Virus record (IMG/VR): IMGVR_UViG_3300020054_000705
Coordinates: 1 to 20,522 of that record
DNA length: 20,522 nt
Origin: a virus
Strand: one strand, 5' to 3'
Shown here: one piece after another, positions 1 to 9,791 of the stretch
Layout: each line of letters begins with the position of its first letter
Position numbering within the stretch: the stretch's first letter is position 1
Program-made: the position numbers and the translations under genes
The notes under the pieces: generated by a model
Database searches by the model: none
What the model saw: only the letters and a program-made list of their open reading frames with translations
What the model was told of the DNA's origin: nothing

Positions 1-1
1 C

Positions 2-3000
2 AGAAGTGAACCGGGCGCGAGCACCAGCGTCTACTACCTTGAGTACGACCCCGACGTTGGGAAATCCAGTGGGTTCCATCTGGGCGCCGACGAAGTGCTG
101 TTCAAACGCCTAAGCGGTCTACGCGGCGCTATCGAAACAGATGGCATTCGTCGGGCAGGGAGCAAGCAATCCAGCCCCTTCCTCTATTTCCGAGGCGGGC
201 GCGACAGTCCAGACCACTGGGTTCCGCTCTACTTCGGCGGCGGCTTCTCCGGTGCAGTGGTCGACATCAACGACGGTACGCAGAACGACTACAGTGACTT
301 CTACACGCACCCCTACTCGTCTGGTCCCACGGGCTCTGCCGGGCTGCAAAACGTCGGGGAACTGGCTGGCTCTTACGCGCTCATCGACACCAACGCGATG
401 CTGGCGATGTTCCCCGGCACGCCTTACCTTGACCAGCACCGTGGCCAGAACAACCCTCCGTACTTCAACCAAGACGCCATGCTTTCCTTCGACATGGCCA
501 AGGGTGCGAACACCAAGGTCACTGGACTCACCTACACAGACGGCACCAATTCGGTGCATGCGAACGTGCCCACTCCCCTCATCCTACGCTTCGCACATCC
601 TCACGCACGCTACACCCCTGAGGGCAGCACGACCGACCACACCACCTACATGGTGTTCGGGCCGGGCCAAGCCTTCCCACACAGCGCTTCGCAGTACGAG
701 CCGCAGGGCTCAGACATCGTCACGGCTGGCAACGGCTACAGCGCGGTCCCTATCCACATTGGCGGCGACCCCACCAAGGACTCATTCCTTCCCAACCAAC
801 TGGCGAACGGCGACGGAACTGAACACTCTGGATTCAACCGCACCAGTAGCGCCACAGCGCACCTTCCCATGACGACCTTCTTCCAGCAGAACCACCGCCA
901 AGGATTCAACTACGTGATGAATTGGCAGCCCACCAAGGGCTTCCCGTCCACCAGCGCCTCTGCCACGAAGTCCTACACTCAGGCATCCAACGAGGCGTTC
1001 TACTTCGACGGCTCTGCCGTCACGACAGCCAACCTACCGAAGCACTACCACCCCTTCTCCTACGTCTTCGCAGACCTTGCAGGGGCATTCGTTGGTAGCG
1101 TGACTCACCCCAAGACACGCCGTTCGTCCGTTGTCTGGCACATGGACGGTGGCTACCATCCCGGCGGCCACTTCCTCGACAACCACGTAATGAAGAATCC
1201 CACCAACCCAGTGGGAACCAACCGCTTGAACGTGGGAGGGTTGGCCAAGCACAACCCGTCTTCCTTCCGACCTGCGGGGCTGCTGGCGAAAGCGTACCTC
1301 GACTACTACGCCGCTGACCGCCAGCAAGACACCGATAGTCACGTGGTTGTCGTGGACGCTACGCGCTGCCAAAACGCAGAGGAGTTGGCCACGGTCCTGA
1401 GCGCCGCCATCAACACGTTCCCCGGCGCTGACCCCTTGAAGGCTATTGGCGGGACGTTCATGCCGAGCATGCAGAACGCTCACAACCAAGACAGGTATGG
1501 CTGGGTCGAACTTGACGTCGTGTCGTACACGGCAGAATCAGGTGCGACACCGGCCTCGCTGACGGTGACCAATTCAGCCACCACGCTTCCTGACTACGGG
1601 TGGGTGCGCGTGTCGAACGGGACCTTGGCTGGCTACGCTCCCTACATCTCACAGAGCGTCAGCGCTCCCAACACTACGTTCACGTTGGCGGTGGCCCCCG
1701 GAACCAGCGCTACGAATGTGGTTGACGAGGCTGGCAACCCTGTCGTGCCGACAACCGACTTCAAGGCCTACGTCTGGACCAAGGCTGGCGTTCACCGCCA
1801 TAACAACGTCAACGCTCCTTCGCGGGACCACATGACGCAGGTTCACTTCAGCGGCTTCCACGACGCCGTCGACAGGACGCGGCCCACGGGTGCAGTGGGC
1901 TGGCACGGCGAAGCATACTCCTACCTGAACTCGTATCAAATCGAATCCTCCGGCCTCTATCCGGCTGGGCTTGGCGCTTGGCACCCGTTCTTGGGATTCG
2001 CGCCCTACGGGGCTTCTGAGAACTGCGCTGCTGGCGGTTCGCCCAAGGGCTCTGTCGATTCGCCTGCCGCAGCGTTCTTCGGCGACTACTGCGTGACTGG
2101 GCTCGCAAGTCGCCACCTCGTGGCTGTGACCCACGAAAGTGAACTGCCGCTGATTGCCAAGGCTGACCGCGACGGCGTGAGTTGCACGGGTGACTGGTTG
2201 CACATGGTCCAGAGCACCAACATCGCTCACGCTGGCACGGTAGCATGGGACGACAAGGTGCATAACAAAAGCCGCTACGTCGGCCCTGCTACGGCTGGCC
2301 CACATGTTGAATTGCAGGTGTCCAAGCAGTTCTCTGTCCCAACAGAGTCGTCGAATTACCCGGCGAGCGGGTCAGCAGCGACTGACGCTCAATGGCACAG
2401 GACGATTCAAAACGGCGACATGCTTCGCGCTGATGCGTGCGTCTTCCCTACCGGCGACCTGTTCTGGGATGAGAGTGTGGTCACTCACTCTTCTTCGCAC
2501 GAAAAGGCGTCCAACTACGGTGTCGAGTGCATCGGCGTGAACAACCACAACGATTACCTCGACATCACCGCCTCGACGACTGACTCGCCTCACAACGGGT
2601 TGTTCGGTTTCTACGACGCTCGGCTCGCTGCTCGAAACTTCCTCCCTGAGCACGTCGTCTGGAAGCGCATGGATGGCGGTAGCCTCACGATGCCATCCCT
2701 GAGTGCTCGTGGGCTCGGCATGGTGCCATGGGTCAAGCGCAAGGTGGGAGCCGACGACTACCGCCTCGTCGGTGAAAAGGTGCTTGGTAACGTGCGGTTC
2801 TCCTTTGAATCCACGAACGCAGCCATGTTCCCAATCATCCAAGCACAGGAGTTGGCGCACCCGCAGTTGGCTGAACAGCACCCGCTTGAAATCCGAAACG
2901 CGCTGCTCATTCCCAACGAGGAGCAGCAGTTTCAGAGCATGCTGGTGGTCGACGACACTGGGCAAGAGCATTACCTGCAGGGCGGCTCGCCCTTGGGCAC

Positions 3001-6000
3001 TATCATACTGGACTTCCGACACGTCAGCGACCGCGACATCGAGGGACTGGCGCCCGCTTTGGCAGGGGCAGGGGTCAGCCCGAACCTGCGTATTCGATTG
3101 CCCAACGCCGATGAGATTCCGGGGAACATCATTGTGCGCAGCGGATTTGACCGGATTCAGGCGTATCAGACTGAAACCATGGGCTCTGGTGGCTTGCAGC
3201 ACCCTGCTCAAGGTGGGCTGCAAATCAGGCAAATGTTCGACCGTGAGTTCAGCGGACCACGCCTCTGGCCGACGTGGGAGAACAATGGCTGGGAGCATCT
3301 CAGTCAGGACAGTTCAGACATTTCGACCACGAAGAGCGCCGCCCGCCTCAAGTTCCCTGCATCCACCAGCGAGGGTTGGGCCGACCACACGGACAACGCT
3401 CCACTCGACTCTGCCTACGAACCACACGACCGCAGCCTCTTCTTCCACGTCACTCGCATGGGCGTGAGCATGACGCACCGCTACGACGTCGACGAGTTGG
3501 ACTACAGTGGGTACGAGGAAACCACCGTCCAAGTCGCTTCGACCCCTGCCGCAAGCGTCTGGGCAGATGCGTCAGAGCAGAGCGGGGGCCGCTGGTTCCT
3601 GCGCGTCTATGACCCAAGCACCGACAAGGGCGTGTTGGCATCCTACACCGGCACCAAGTCCGATGGGTTCACAGGCGTCGTGTTCAGCCCGGACTTCGCC
3701 TCTTTTGTCGCTGGCAAGAGCGGGCTCAAGGTCACGCCCTCCTACTACATGCCTGCTGGCAGCACGCGCATGTTCGCTTCGCGCCGCCTACGTGACCACA
3801 GCGAATACAGTGGTGCGAGCCCGGACATGAAGAAGGTGGACTGGTTCGACGTCTACGACAACCTGCCCGCCTCCACAGGCGCGATGACCAAACCTTCCGC
3901 GCCCTATTCCCGCATGACTGCTCCTAAGATGACCCCAATGCCGATTCCACGCATGGGTCACCACTACGTCACGCCGACCATGGCTATGCTCCCCGGACAC
4001 TACGCGCACCCTGCCTACCAGCGACTGTACGACCTGCACCACGCCTGCAAGAGTTCCAACTACAGCCCTCTGCACCAGAGTTTGACCGGCTCGCTTGAGA
4101 ACACCCGCACCAGCGGCTCGGGCGCCACCATCGAGTCAGAGGGCTTCGGACGCGACCCACTCGTTTGGTTCTCGACGCCAACCGCAGCGTTTGGACCCAG
4201 CGACATCCACGGAGGTGCCTTCACCCTGCTCACGGAAACCAAGGTCAAGTACGAAGGCTACGGTGTGGCGGCGAGCACTGGCGCTAACGCTGGCGATGTG
4301 AACGCTCAGGGCGGACATACGCTGGTGCTGGAGGCTGCGAACACCTACACGCTGGGCAACCACTTCCCTGACCCTCTGGAGGTCGGTGCTTATCAAATCA
4401 TCATCCAGCCGAACGTGTTCAAGCAGCAACTGCAGGGTTTCCACAAGAACCACAGCGAGGAGGCCAAGGCTCCCAGTGAGGCTGGCACCAAGGTCACAGA
4501 ACTGACGGGGCAACAGGTCAACACCGTCATCGCCATCGAGCGGGATGTGAGCACGCGTGGAGCCGTGGCTCTCATTCTGGCCGAAGCCATCATGGCTGAC
4601 GTGCGCGGTTGTGAGGTCATCCTGAACGAGGTCATGCTCGACATCGAGCCGGACGCGAACAGCCAGTTCGCAAACCTGCCTCCGTTGGCTCTGTTCAACC
4701 CCATGGGTGTGCAGGAGAGCAGCAGCCCCGCATTCACGCGCCGCAGCCTCCCCTACCGACCGGGAATGTTCCAGAGTTCAACTCCGGGCCGCACGCTCAC
4801 CATCCCGTGGTGGGGCATCCTGCACAAGGACGGGGCCACTTCCTCTGGAGCAGAGAAGTTCCGCCATCTGGAGTGGCACAAGCCGGACAACTACTACGAG
4901 TTCTGCCGAGTTGGCTACGGCGCCATCGGCTCTCAAATGACGCTGGCTGGCTACCCGACAACCTACCTCGACATTTACGAGCCGCATAAGCGTGCTCGCA
5001 GCCTCAATCCGAACTGCATCGTTCTGGCGAACGACTCCGGTGCGCAGACCATCACGGTTGACGACAACGCACTGTTCCCAGTGGCCCCTTACTACGGTGA
5101 GGTGCTGGAGTACACGAAGGACGGCATTCGCTACACTGCGACCTACACCAACCGGACAGGTACGCTCGCCCACGCTACGCTCGGAGCGAGCACGACGTTC
5201 GAGGGCGTCGTCGGCAGTGCTGCGTTCTGGACTGGTCTGGTCAACGAGTCCACAGTTCTGCGACTGAGCAGGCCCTACGACAACGGACCAAGTGACGAAC
5301 TGTTCACCAAGTCAGCGACCAGCATCATGACTCGCAACTTGCCGCAGTACGCTAACGGCAGCCGCGACACCAACTCGCTGCACGCTCCAGACGCATTCCT
5401 GTGCATGTGGCACCCCAACCTTGGGCGACCCTTCACGTGGTACAGCGACGACGAAAGCCGTGCATTCTACACCAACGACGGGTCAGCCGATGCGCCTGTG
5501 GACAAGAAGCCGTACAACCACGTCCCTGAGCATTTCGAGACCATCCACTACCACGATTTCAACTACGTCGCCAGCAAAGGCCCGTTCGGCCTCGCTATGA
5601 AGTGGGTCGCGCCGCCAGCCAGCAGTCAAGCCCACACGGGCGACATTTACACGGCCACCGCCATCGACGCTGTGGTGGATGGCGCTGGCACGCTCGACCA
5701 CCAAGGTGGCACCGTTGGGGCGAACAAGTACAACTTCGCAGGCTTCTGGCCCGGCGGCAGCCGTGGTGCTGGCGGCGTTAGCCGTCTGGAAACCTACGGC
5801 CATGCCCTCATCGGGTGGGGCAGCGACACCTACGGCATGGACTGCGAGACCTACCAAGATTCGACAGGTGTGGCGACGCTGGCCCTGCCGAGCGACCGTA
5901 ACAGGTGCTTCGGCTACCGCATGGCAGTGCGCCAGTTGTTCAACAGGCCGCGCTGGTCGCCATATGTCCGTGGATGGCTGGAAGTGGCCAACAGCAACGC

Positions 6001-7771
6001 CATGCTCGGGTACTATCATGGTCCGCTCATCCAGCAAGACTCCAAGACCGGCGGCTGGGATTACGTGGGCGCTGACGCTGACGAGTCCGACGAGGACTTC
6101 GACGCCCTTTACGTGGGCATCCTTGAGCGCATTACGCAGGTGTCCAGCCTCCTTGGTCAGGACCAACTGGGAAGGCAGGTTCGCTACAGTGACGGGCGCC
6201 GCATGACCGGGCCGTTCGGTTGTCCGGTTCGTACCCTGCGCAACACATCGACGACGACGCGCCTGTTCCCCAACGACGCTGAGGGTCAGGCTGTTGAAGA
6301 GTTGGCTGAGGCTCACCGCTTCTACATGGTCGATTGGTGGGGCAACACGCGCGGTGAGGACGTGCGTCGCTTCCCTGTCCGTGGCTTCGGTCTGCGCCCT
6401 TCGTGGGACCCAGAGGACGCATATGCAGACACGAACGTCACGCATCGTCCTGCAGCGCACGGTCTGTTCGGCGGAGACGGGAACGACCGCTACAGCGGCT
6501 GCGATAACAGCGACAATAACGCAGCCACGAACATGGGCACCGTTGACTGGTTCAACCCAGCCAGCGCTCTGCGAGTGGGTGACCGTGGGGATGGGCGTGG
6601 TGTGCGCTGGCCCACTGTCTTCAACGAAAGCCTGCTGATGGACGTCAGCGAAGCCCACGACGCCACAGGCCTCGTCCTGAGCCACAGCACGTCCGAACCA
6701 GTCTTCGGCAACGGTCTGGTCCGCCCAAGCAACGCTGCGCCTCAGCCCGGTGAAATCGAACGCGGCATCAGCGACCGCGTCGACCTCAACAGCGATGATG
6801 GCCTCCTCAAGCCCTCAGCGCACGTCGCAGAGGGCATCGAGACCGTGACGGCCGACATTCGTGGCGCTGAGCCAGTGGGCAGGGACGACGTGCGCCTTGG
6901 CCTTGATGTCGACACCATCGCTGAACTGAACGACGGCGTCAGCCGTGAATACATCGTCATGTCCACTGAAGCAGCCAGCCTACACACCGACCGCGCTGTT
7001 GGCCAGCGCACAAACGTGCGTGGCGCTCACAACGTCGGAAGCCGCACGCTGAACGACCTCGACATGACCGCACTCGATTGGTCCGACAAGCCGGTGTCCG
7101 GTGTGGTCCGACACTCGGATGCGCACGCGATGTGGCCGCTTGGCGGCACCTACGTCATGGAGTGGAGCAAGCACGCTGGCGTCCTTGACGTCAAAGGCTG
7201 GGGCAAGGCGGGTGCCTCTTCTTCCTCTAACCCCTATCAGGATGCAAACCATGACCCGACCAAGGAGAACGTGAACTACACGGACAGCACCATCCAGTTC
7301 ATCTACAGGCCTGCGCACGGGTTGGACTACCGCCACAGTCAGATGTTCCGACCGTTTGTCGACACGACAGGTCCTCAGACAGGGTCCAACTTCTTCCGCG
7401 CTACTGCTGGCGGCAAGTACGGCCTCTTCACCAGCGACGTTCCCAGCGCACGCACAGGGACGCCGAGCAACCCACCGTATGCCCCCGTCTACACCGTTGA
7501 CCCAGATGCGCCCACCACGGCGGACAGCAACGGTCCCAAGATTCAGGGCGTCGACGTCGCAGGCTTCGACAAGACTGACGTGCGCTCACCAGTTGCGCGC
7601 ATGGTGATGTCTGAGAACACGCTGGAGCACTTCCGCGCTGACGCAAGCCGCCGCTCTATTGACGACGACGAGGGTGACTACAGCGTGCAGCCACGGCACA
7701 GCCAAACGCTGCATCCGAAGGGCAGCAAGGGCGACACTTCCTTCAACACCGGGGACCATAGCGGAGAGTGA
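2..7771 (+). CDS. Giant virion/tail-associated structural protein, 5' end cut by window edge
   Basis: The reading frame is open from the left edge, so the gene begins upstream; the first possible internal start (GTG at 95) lies mid-protein. At least 2589 residues are present, ending in TGA. I recognise no family. The composition is that of a surface beta-rich protein: many His, Tyr, Trp, Asn, Asp and Gly, few Lys, scattered single Cys, no coiled coil, membrane segment or signal visible. A Trp/Arg-rich block at about 6330-6400 (key residues DWWGNTRGED then FPVRGFG) and a Gly/Asp/Asn loop at about 6470-6520 that could bind calcium stand out. It is followed after 6 nt by the next structural gene and heads a block that ends in a tail fibre, so a tail, baseplate or host-contact role is likely (inference). 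It is not an obvious tape measure, since long helices are lacking. The coding assignment is certain; the function is not. Confidence 0.85.
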   Translation, partial: RSEPGASTSVYYLEYDPDVGKSSGFHLGADEVLFKRLSGLRGAIETDGIRRAGSKQSSPFLYFRGGRDSPDHWVPLYFGGGFSGAVVDINDGTQNDYSDFYTHPYSSGPTGSAGLQNVGELAGSYALIDTNAMLAMFPGTPYLDQHRGQNNPPYFNQDAMLSFDMAKGANTKVTGLTYTDGTNSVHANVPTPLILRFAHPHARYTPEGSTTDHTTYMVFGPGQAFPHSASQYEPQGSDIVTAGNGYSAVPIHIGGDPTKDSFLPNQLANGDGTEHSGFNRTSSATAHLPMTTFFQQNHRQGFNYVMNWQPTKGFPSTSASATKSYTQASNEAFYFDGSAVTTANLPKHYHPFSYVFADLAGAFVGSVTHPKTRRSSVVWHMDGGYHPGGHFLDNHVMKNPTNPVGTNRLNVGGLAKHNPSSFRPAGLLAKAYLDYYAADRQQDTDSHVVVVDATRCQNAEELATVLSAAINTFPGADPLKAIGGTFMPSMQNAHNQDRYGWVELDVVSYTAESGATPASLTVTNSATTLPDYGWVRVSNGTLAGYAPYISQSVSAPNTTFTLAVAPGTSATNVVDEAGNPVVPTTDFKAYVWTKAGVHRHNNVNAPSRDHMTQVHFSGFHDAVDRTRPTGAVGWHGEAYSYLNSYQIESSGLYPAGLGAWHPFLGFAPYGASENCAAGGSPKGSVDSPAAAFFGDYCVTGLASRHLVAVTHESELPLIAKADRDGVSCTGDWLHMVQSTNIAHAGTVAWDDKVHNKSRYVGPATAGPHVELQVSKQFSVPTESSNYPASGSAATDAQWHRTIQNGDMLRADACVFPTGDLFWDESVVTHSSSHEKASNYGVECIGVNNHNDYLDITASTTDSPHNGLFGFYDARLAARNFLPEHVVWKRMDGGSLTMPSLSARGLGMVPWVKRKVGADDYRLVGEKVLGNVRFSFESTNAAMFPIIQAQELAHPQLAEQHPLEIRNALLIPNEEQQFQSMLVVDDTGQEHYLQGGSPLGTIILDFRHVSDRDIEGLAPALAGAGVSPNLRIRLPNADEIPGNIIVRSGFDRIQAYQTETMGSGGLQHPAQGGLQIRQMFDREFSGPRLWPTWENNGWEHLSQDSSDISTTKSAARLKFPASTSEGWADHTDNAPLDSAYEPHDRSLFFHVTRMGVSMTHRYDVDELDYSGYEETTVQVASTPAASVWADASEQSGGRWFLRVYDPSTDKGVLASYTGTKSDGFTGVVFSPDFASFVAGKSGLKVTPSYYMPAGSTRMFASRRLRDHSEYSGASPDMKKVDWFDVYDNLPASTGAMTKPSAPYSRMTAPKMTPMPIPRMGHHYVTPTMAMLPGHYAHPAYQRLYDLHHACKSSNYSPLHQSLTGSLENTRTSGSGATIESEGFGRDPLVWFSTPTAAFGPSDIHGGAFTLLTETKVKYEGYGVAASTGANAGDVNAQGGHTLVLEAANTYTLGNHFPDPLEVGAYQIIIQPNVFKQQLQGFHKNHSEEAKAPSEAGTKVTELTGQQVNTVIAIERDVSTRGAVALILAEAIMADVRGCEVILNEVMLDIEPDANSQFANLPPLALFNPMGVQESSSPAFTRRSLPYRPGMFQSSTPGRTLTIPWWGILHKDGATSSGAEKFRHLEWHKPDNYYEFCRVGYGAIGSQMTLAGYPTTYLDIYEPHKRARSLNPNCIVLANDSGAQTITVDDNALFPVAPYYGEVLEYTKDGIRYTATYTNRTGTLAHATLGASTTFEGVVGSAAFWTGLVNESTVLRLSRPYDNGPSDELFTKSATSIMTRNLPQYANGSRDTNSLHAPDAFLCMWHPNLGRPFTWYSDDESRAFYTNDGSADAPVDKKPYNHVPEHFETIHYHDFNYVASKGPFGLAMKWVAPPASSQAHTGDIYTATAIDAVVDGAGTLDHQGGTVGANKYNFAGFWPGGSRGAGGVSRLETYGHALIGWGSDTYGMDCETYQDSTGVATLALPSDRNRCFGYRMAVRQLFNRPRWSPYVRGWLEVANSNAMLGYYHGPLIQQDSKTGGWDYVGADADESDEDFDALYVGILERITQVSSLLGQDQLGRQVRYSDGRRMTGPFGCPVRTLRNTSTTTRLFPNDAEGQAVEELAEAHRFYMVDWWGNTRGEDVRRFPVRGFGLRPSWDPEDAYADTNVTHRPAAHGLFGGDGNDRYSGCDNSDNNAATNMGTVDWFNPASALRVGDRGDGRGVRWPTVFNESLLMDVSEAHDATGLVLSHSTSEPVFGNGLVRPSNAAPQPGEIERGISDRVDLNSDDGLLKPSAHVAEGIETVTADIRGAEPVGRDDVRLGLDVDTIAELNDGVSREYIVMSTEAASLHTDRAVGQRTNVRGAHNVGSRTLNDLDMTALDWSDKPVSGVVRHSDAHAMWPLGGTYVMEWSKHAGVLDVKGWGKAGASSSSNPYQDANHDPTKENVNYTDSTIQFIYRPAHGLDYRHSQMFRPFVDTTGPQTGSNFFRATAGGKYGLFTSDVPSARTGTPSNPPYAPVYTVDPDAPTTADSNGPKIQGVDVAGFDKTDVRSPVARMVMSENTLEHFRADASRRSIDDDEGDYSVQPRHSQTLHPKGSKGDTSFNTGDHSGE

Positions 7772-7777
7772 GGCACC

Positions 7778-9433
7778 ATGGCGCTTGGTAAGAACACCGT
7801 GACTGGGCGCGCTGATGCGGCCCAGAGTACCGTGATGAAGCGCGTGCGCAAGCCTCGCTTTGTCGACAACGCGGTGCGCCATGCCGAGTACACCCGCATC
7901 AAGGCTGGGTTCGCGGCGCAGTTGCCGACTGCATCTGACTTCGTCCCTACCGCAGAGCGACGCTACCGCCTCATCGAGGAAGAGGACACGGTTCGCATCC
8001 TGCACAACCCTACGGATAGCATGCGCTACGAGGGTGCGCTGTTCTACGACGAGGACAAAGTCACGACCTCGACCCCTCTCCCAGCCTTGGCGGTCGGGGC
8101 CGAGCATCACGACCAAGCACTCGTCCTGTCGCAGTCTGAGGCGGCCACCAAGGGCACCCGTTATCGACTGGAGAATCTGAAAGGCAGTGGGCTGAGCGCC
8201 ATCGGCTTCACCGACAAAACCATTCGTTTTGCTCAGAAAGTCGGCGTGGGGCTGCGAACTTCTGACCTTGCAGTTCGCGTAGCGAAAGCCAACACGTCGT
8301 CCATCAACGGCGTGCGAGCAAAGCAGCCCAGTGGCACGTTTTTGGCCCGCGACTTCTACGGCGTCGAGGCGTTCACTGCACTTCGTTACCTGTCCAAGCA
8401 TGACGGCTACAGCCCTCGTGGCGACCGCTACGGCAACCTTTGCTACTTCCCGCAGTCAAACATCGAGCGGGAGTTCTTCGTGGCTGAGAACAGGGTTCTG
8501 GGCGGTGAAATCGACGACAGCACCGACAGTGCCCCCAACAGGGTCGTCGTTCGCGGACGAGCGCGAGCGAACAACCACAGCAACGTCGTGCAGGTCGACG
8601 ACTTTGGTCGTCAGGGGGCAGGGGTGCTGGAAGTGCCGGGTGGCATTCATGCGCCTACAGCGATGACGCGCTCCAGTGCGAAGGCTATCGGGCAGCGCAT
8701 GCTCAAGATGGCGAACAGCGCGACCGGCTCCAAGGTCCTGACCGAAGTCGTGGGTGCGACGCATATGCACCCCGGCGACATGGTGTCGTACCAGACGCGC
8801 ACGGACAACGAGCGATACGTGGTGCTCGGCAGCGACATTGACCTCGATGCTCGCACCAGCAATCTCCATGTGAACTCAGTCAGCGTGTCCCTTGAGGACG
8901 TCCTTCAGCGGTTTCAGGAGATTGACGTCAGCGGCAATATCGAGGCCAACGAAGAGCGGAACAGGCAGTTCGCTGTCGAGGAGTTCTCCACGTCGTTTGG
9001 CTTCAAGTTCCGCGTGTCGTGGCAGATTGCCGAGCGCGTGGACATGAACCGAGGCGTAGGACTGACGGTCGGGACACACGACCGGAGCGGCATCAATGGT
9101 TCGCTCCGGCTTCAAAGCACAGGCGTCCTCGTGAACAACGGTGGCGGCTATGCGTCGGGCACAACGACGTTCACCACTGACGGTGTGGCTGCCGACACCG
9201 TGTTCACGTCCGACAACCAAGAGGTGTTCAAGCGCAACGGGAACAAACTCGGCCACATCGACGTGGCATCCGTGACGCCCACCTCGGTCGTCATCAAGTC
9301 CAGCAGCGTTCACGCCATGGACGACAACGAAGAGTTGTTCGTCTTGTCCGAAGCACCGCTACCAGAGGTCGGCAACAGCCACCTGCGCATCGGCGCCGTG
9401 CACAGTCGCTACATGAACAGCCGGAGGGGATGA
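7778..9433 (+). CDS. Tail/baseplate protein, possibly hub-like
   Basis: 551 residues, ATG start 6 nt after the preceding TGA, with GTGAGG just upstream overlapping that stop. The N-terminus (residues 1-45) is basic. Residues about 255-375 have the order seen in phage hub or late-control-D type proteins: a strand-rich segment (NRVVVRGRARANN), a helix with spaced Ala/Arg/Met (AKAIGQRMLKMA), then a turn HPGDMV followed by strands. That resemblance is weak and by eye only. The C-terminal third is Gly/Thr/Asn/Val-rich and beta-like. Position between the giant structural gene and the small structural and fibre genes supports a virion role at the tail tip. No enzyme motif seen. Alternative: a tail sheath-adjacent or fibre-attachment protein. 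Confidence 0.7.
   Translation: MALGKNTVTGRADAAQSTVMKRVRKPRFVDNAVRHAEYTRIKAGFAAQLPTASDFVPTAERRYRLIEEEDTVRILHNPTDSMRYEGALFYDEDKVTTSTPLPALAVGAEHHDQALVLSQSEAATKGTRYRLENLKGSGLSAIGFTDKTIRFAQKVGVGLRTSDLAVRVAKANTSSINGVRAKQPSGTFLARDFYGVEAFTALRYLSKHDGYSPRGDRYGNLCYFPQSNIEREFFVAENRVLGGEIDDSTDSAPNRVVVRGRARANNHSNVVQVDDFGRQGAGVLEVPGGIHAPTAMTRSSAKAIGQRMLKMANSATGSKVLTEVVGATHMHPGDMVSYQTRTDNERYVVLGSDIDLDARTSNLHVNSVSVSLEDVLQRFQEIDVSGNIEANEERNRQFAVEEFSTSFGFKFRVSWQIAERVDMNRGVGLTVGTHDRSGINGSLRLQSTGVLVNNGGGYASGTTTFTTDGVAADTVFTSDNQEVFKRNGNKLGHIDVASVTPTSVVIKSSSVHAMDDNEELFVLSEAPLPEVGNSHLRIGAVHSRYMNSRRG
9423..9429 (+). promoter_or_regulatory. Strong Shine-Dalgarno (GGAGGGG)
   Basis: GGAGGGG ends 5 nt before the ATG at 9435. 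It lies inside the last codons of the preceding gene, so translation of the 118-residue protein is probably coupled to the 551-residue one. Confidence 0.7.
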
Positions 9434-9434
9434 T

Positions 9435-9791
9435 ATGCCGCTACTGAACGAAGGAACGAGATTTCTGATTGAGACGCTGCGCGACCGCATCAACGAGGTG
9501 GTCTTCGGCTTCGACGGCACAGTCGCCACCCAACAGGATGGGGGCATCGGCAACCCAGCGGTGGTCGTGACCCCAAACGTCAGGGTCGTTGACGACAACA
9601 CGTTGATAGTCGAAGCCCGCCTGCCTCTCAGTACGACGTTCACGCGCCCGCTCAGAGAAGTGGTCATTCGATATAAGAATCCCGCCGACTCAACCGACAC
9701 GACCGACTTCATGCGCTACACCTACAACGCCGTGGAAAAGACGAGCAACAACGAAGTGCAGTTCTCGGCTATCATTGAGGTGAGCATTTGA
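9435..9791 (+). CDS. Small virion structural protein, unknown family
   Basis: 118 residues; ATG one base after the upstream TGA and preceded by GGAGGGG. The N-terminus is helical (residues 1-25, LLNEGTRFLIETLRDRINEV). The remainder alternates hydrophobic and polar residues as in a small beta sandwich, with no Cys or Trp. I do not recognise it. Its place directly before the tail fibre, and the 4-nt TTGA overlap with that gene, suggest an adaptor joining fibre to baseplate or a fibre-attachment protein (inference). Coding status is well supported by the SD, the tight packing and the typical composition. Confidence 0.75.
   Translation: MPLLNEGTRFLIETLRDRINEVVFGFDGTVATQQDGGIGNPAVVVTPNVRVVDDNTLIVEARLPLSTTFTRPLREVVIRYKNPADSTDTTDFMRYTYNAVEKTSNNEVQFSAIIEVSI
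9777..9783 (+). promoter_or_regulatory. Shine-Dalgarno GAGGTGA deciding a TTG start
   Basis: GAGGTGA, complementary to the archaeal 16S 3' end, sits 4 nt before TTG at 9788. It is the reason for choosing the TTG, whose second and third bases begin the TGA of the preceding gene. Confidence 0.65.

Noticed and set aside
95-97. GTG as the start of the giant structural gene
   Set aside because: The same frame is open back to the window edge with ordinary coding sequence before it, so the gene is truncated rather than starting here.
6580-6600. RGD cell-attachment motif in the giant protein
   Set aside because: A three-residue motif in a long Arg/Gly/Asp-rich protein is expected by chance and has no known meaning for archaeal hosts.
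5483-6685. Long open frame (about 400 codons) on the minus strand
   Set aside because: It is antisense to the giant structural gene, an effect of high G+C; its translation is low-complexity, Arg/Val/Ala-rich and shows no motifs or start signal.
7586-8401. Minus-strand open frame of about 270 codons
   Set aside because: Antisense across the junction of two well-supported plus-strand genes, with no recognisable protein features.
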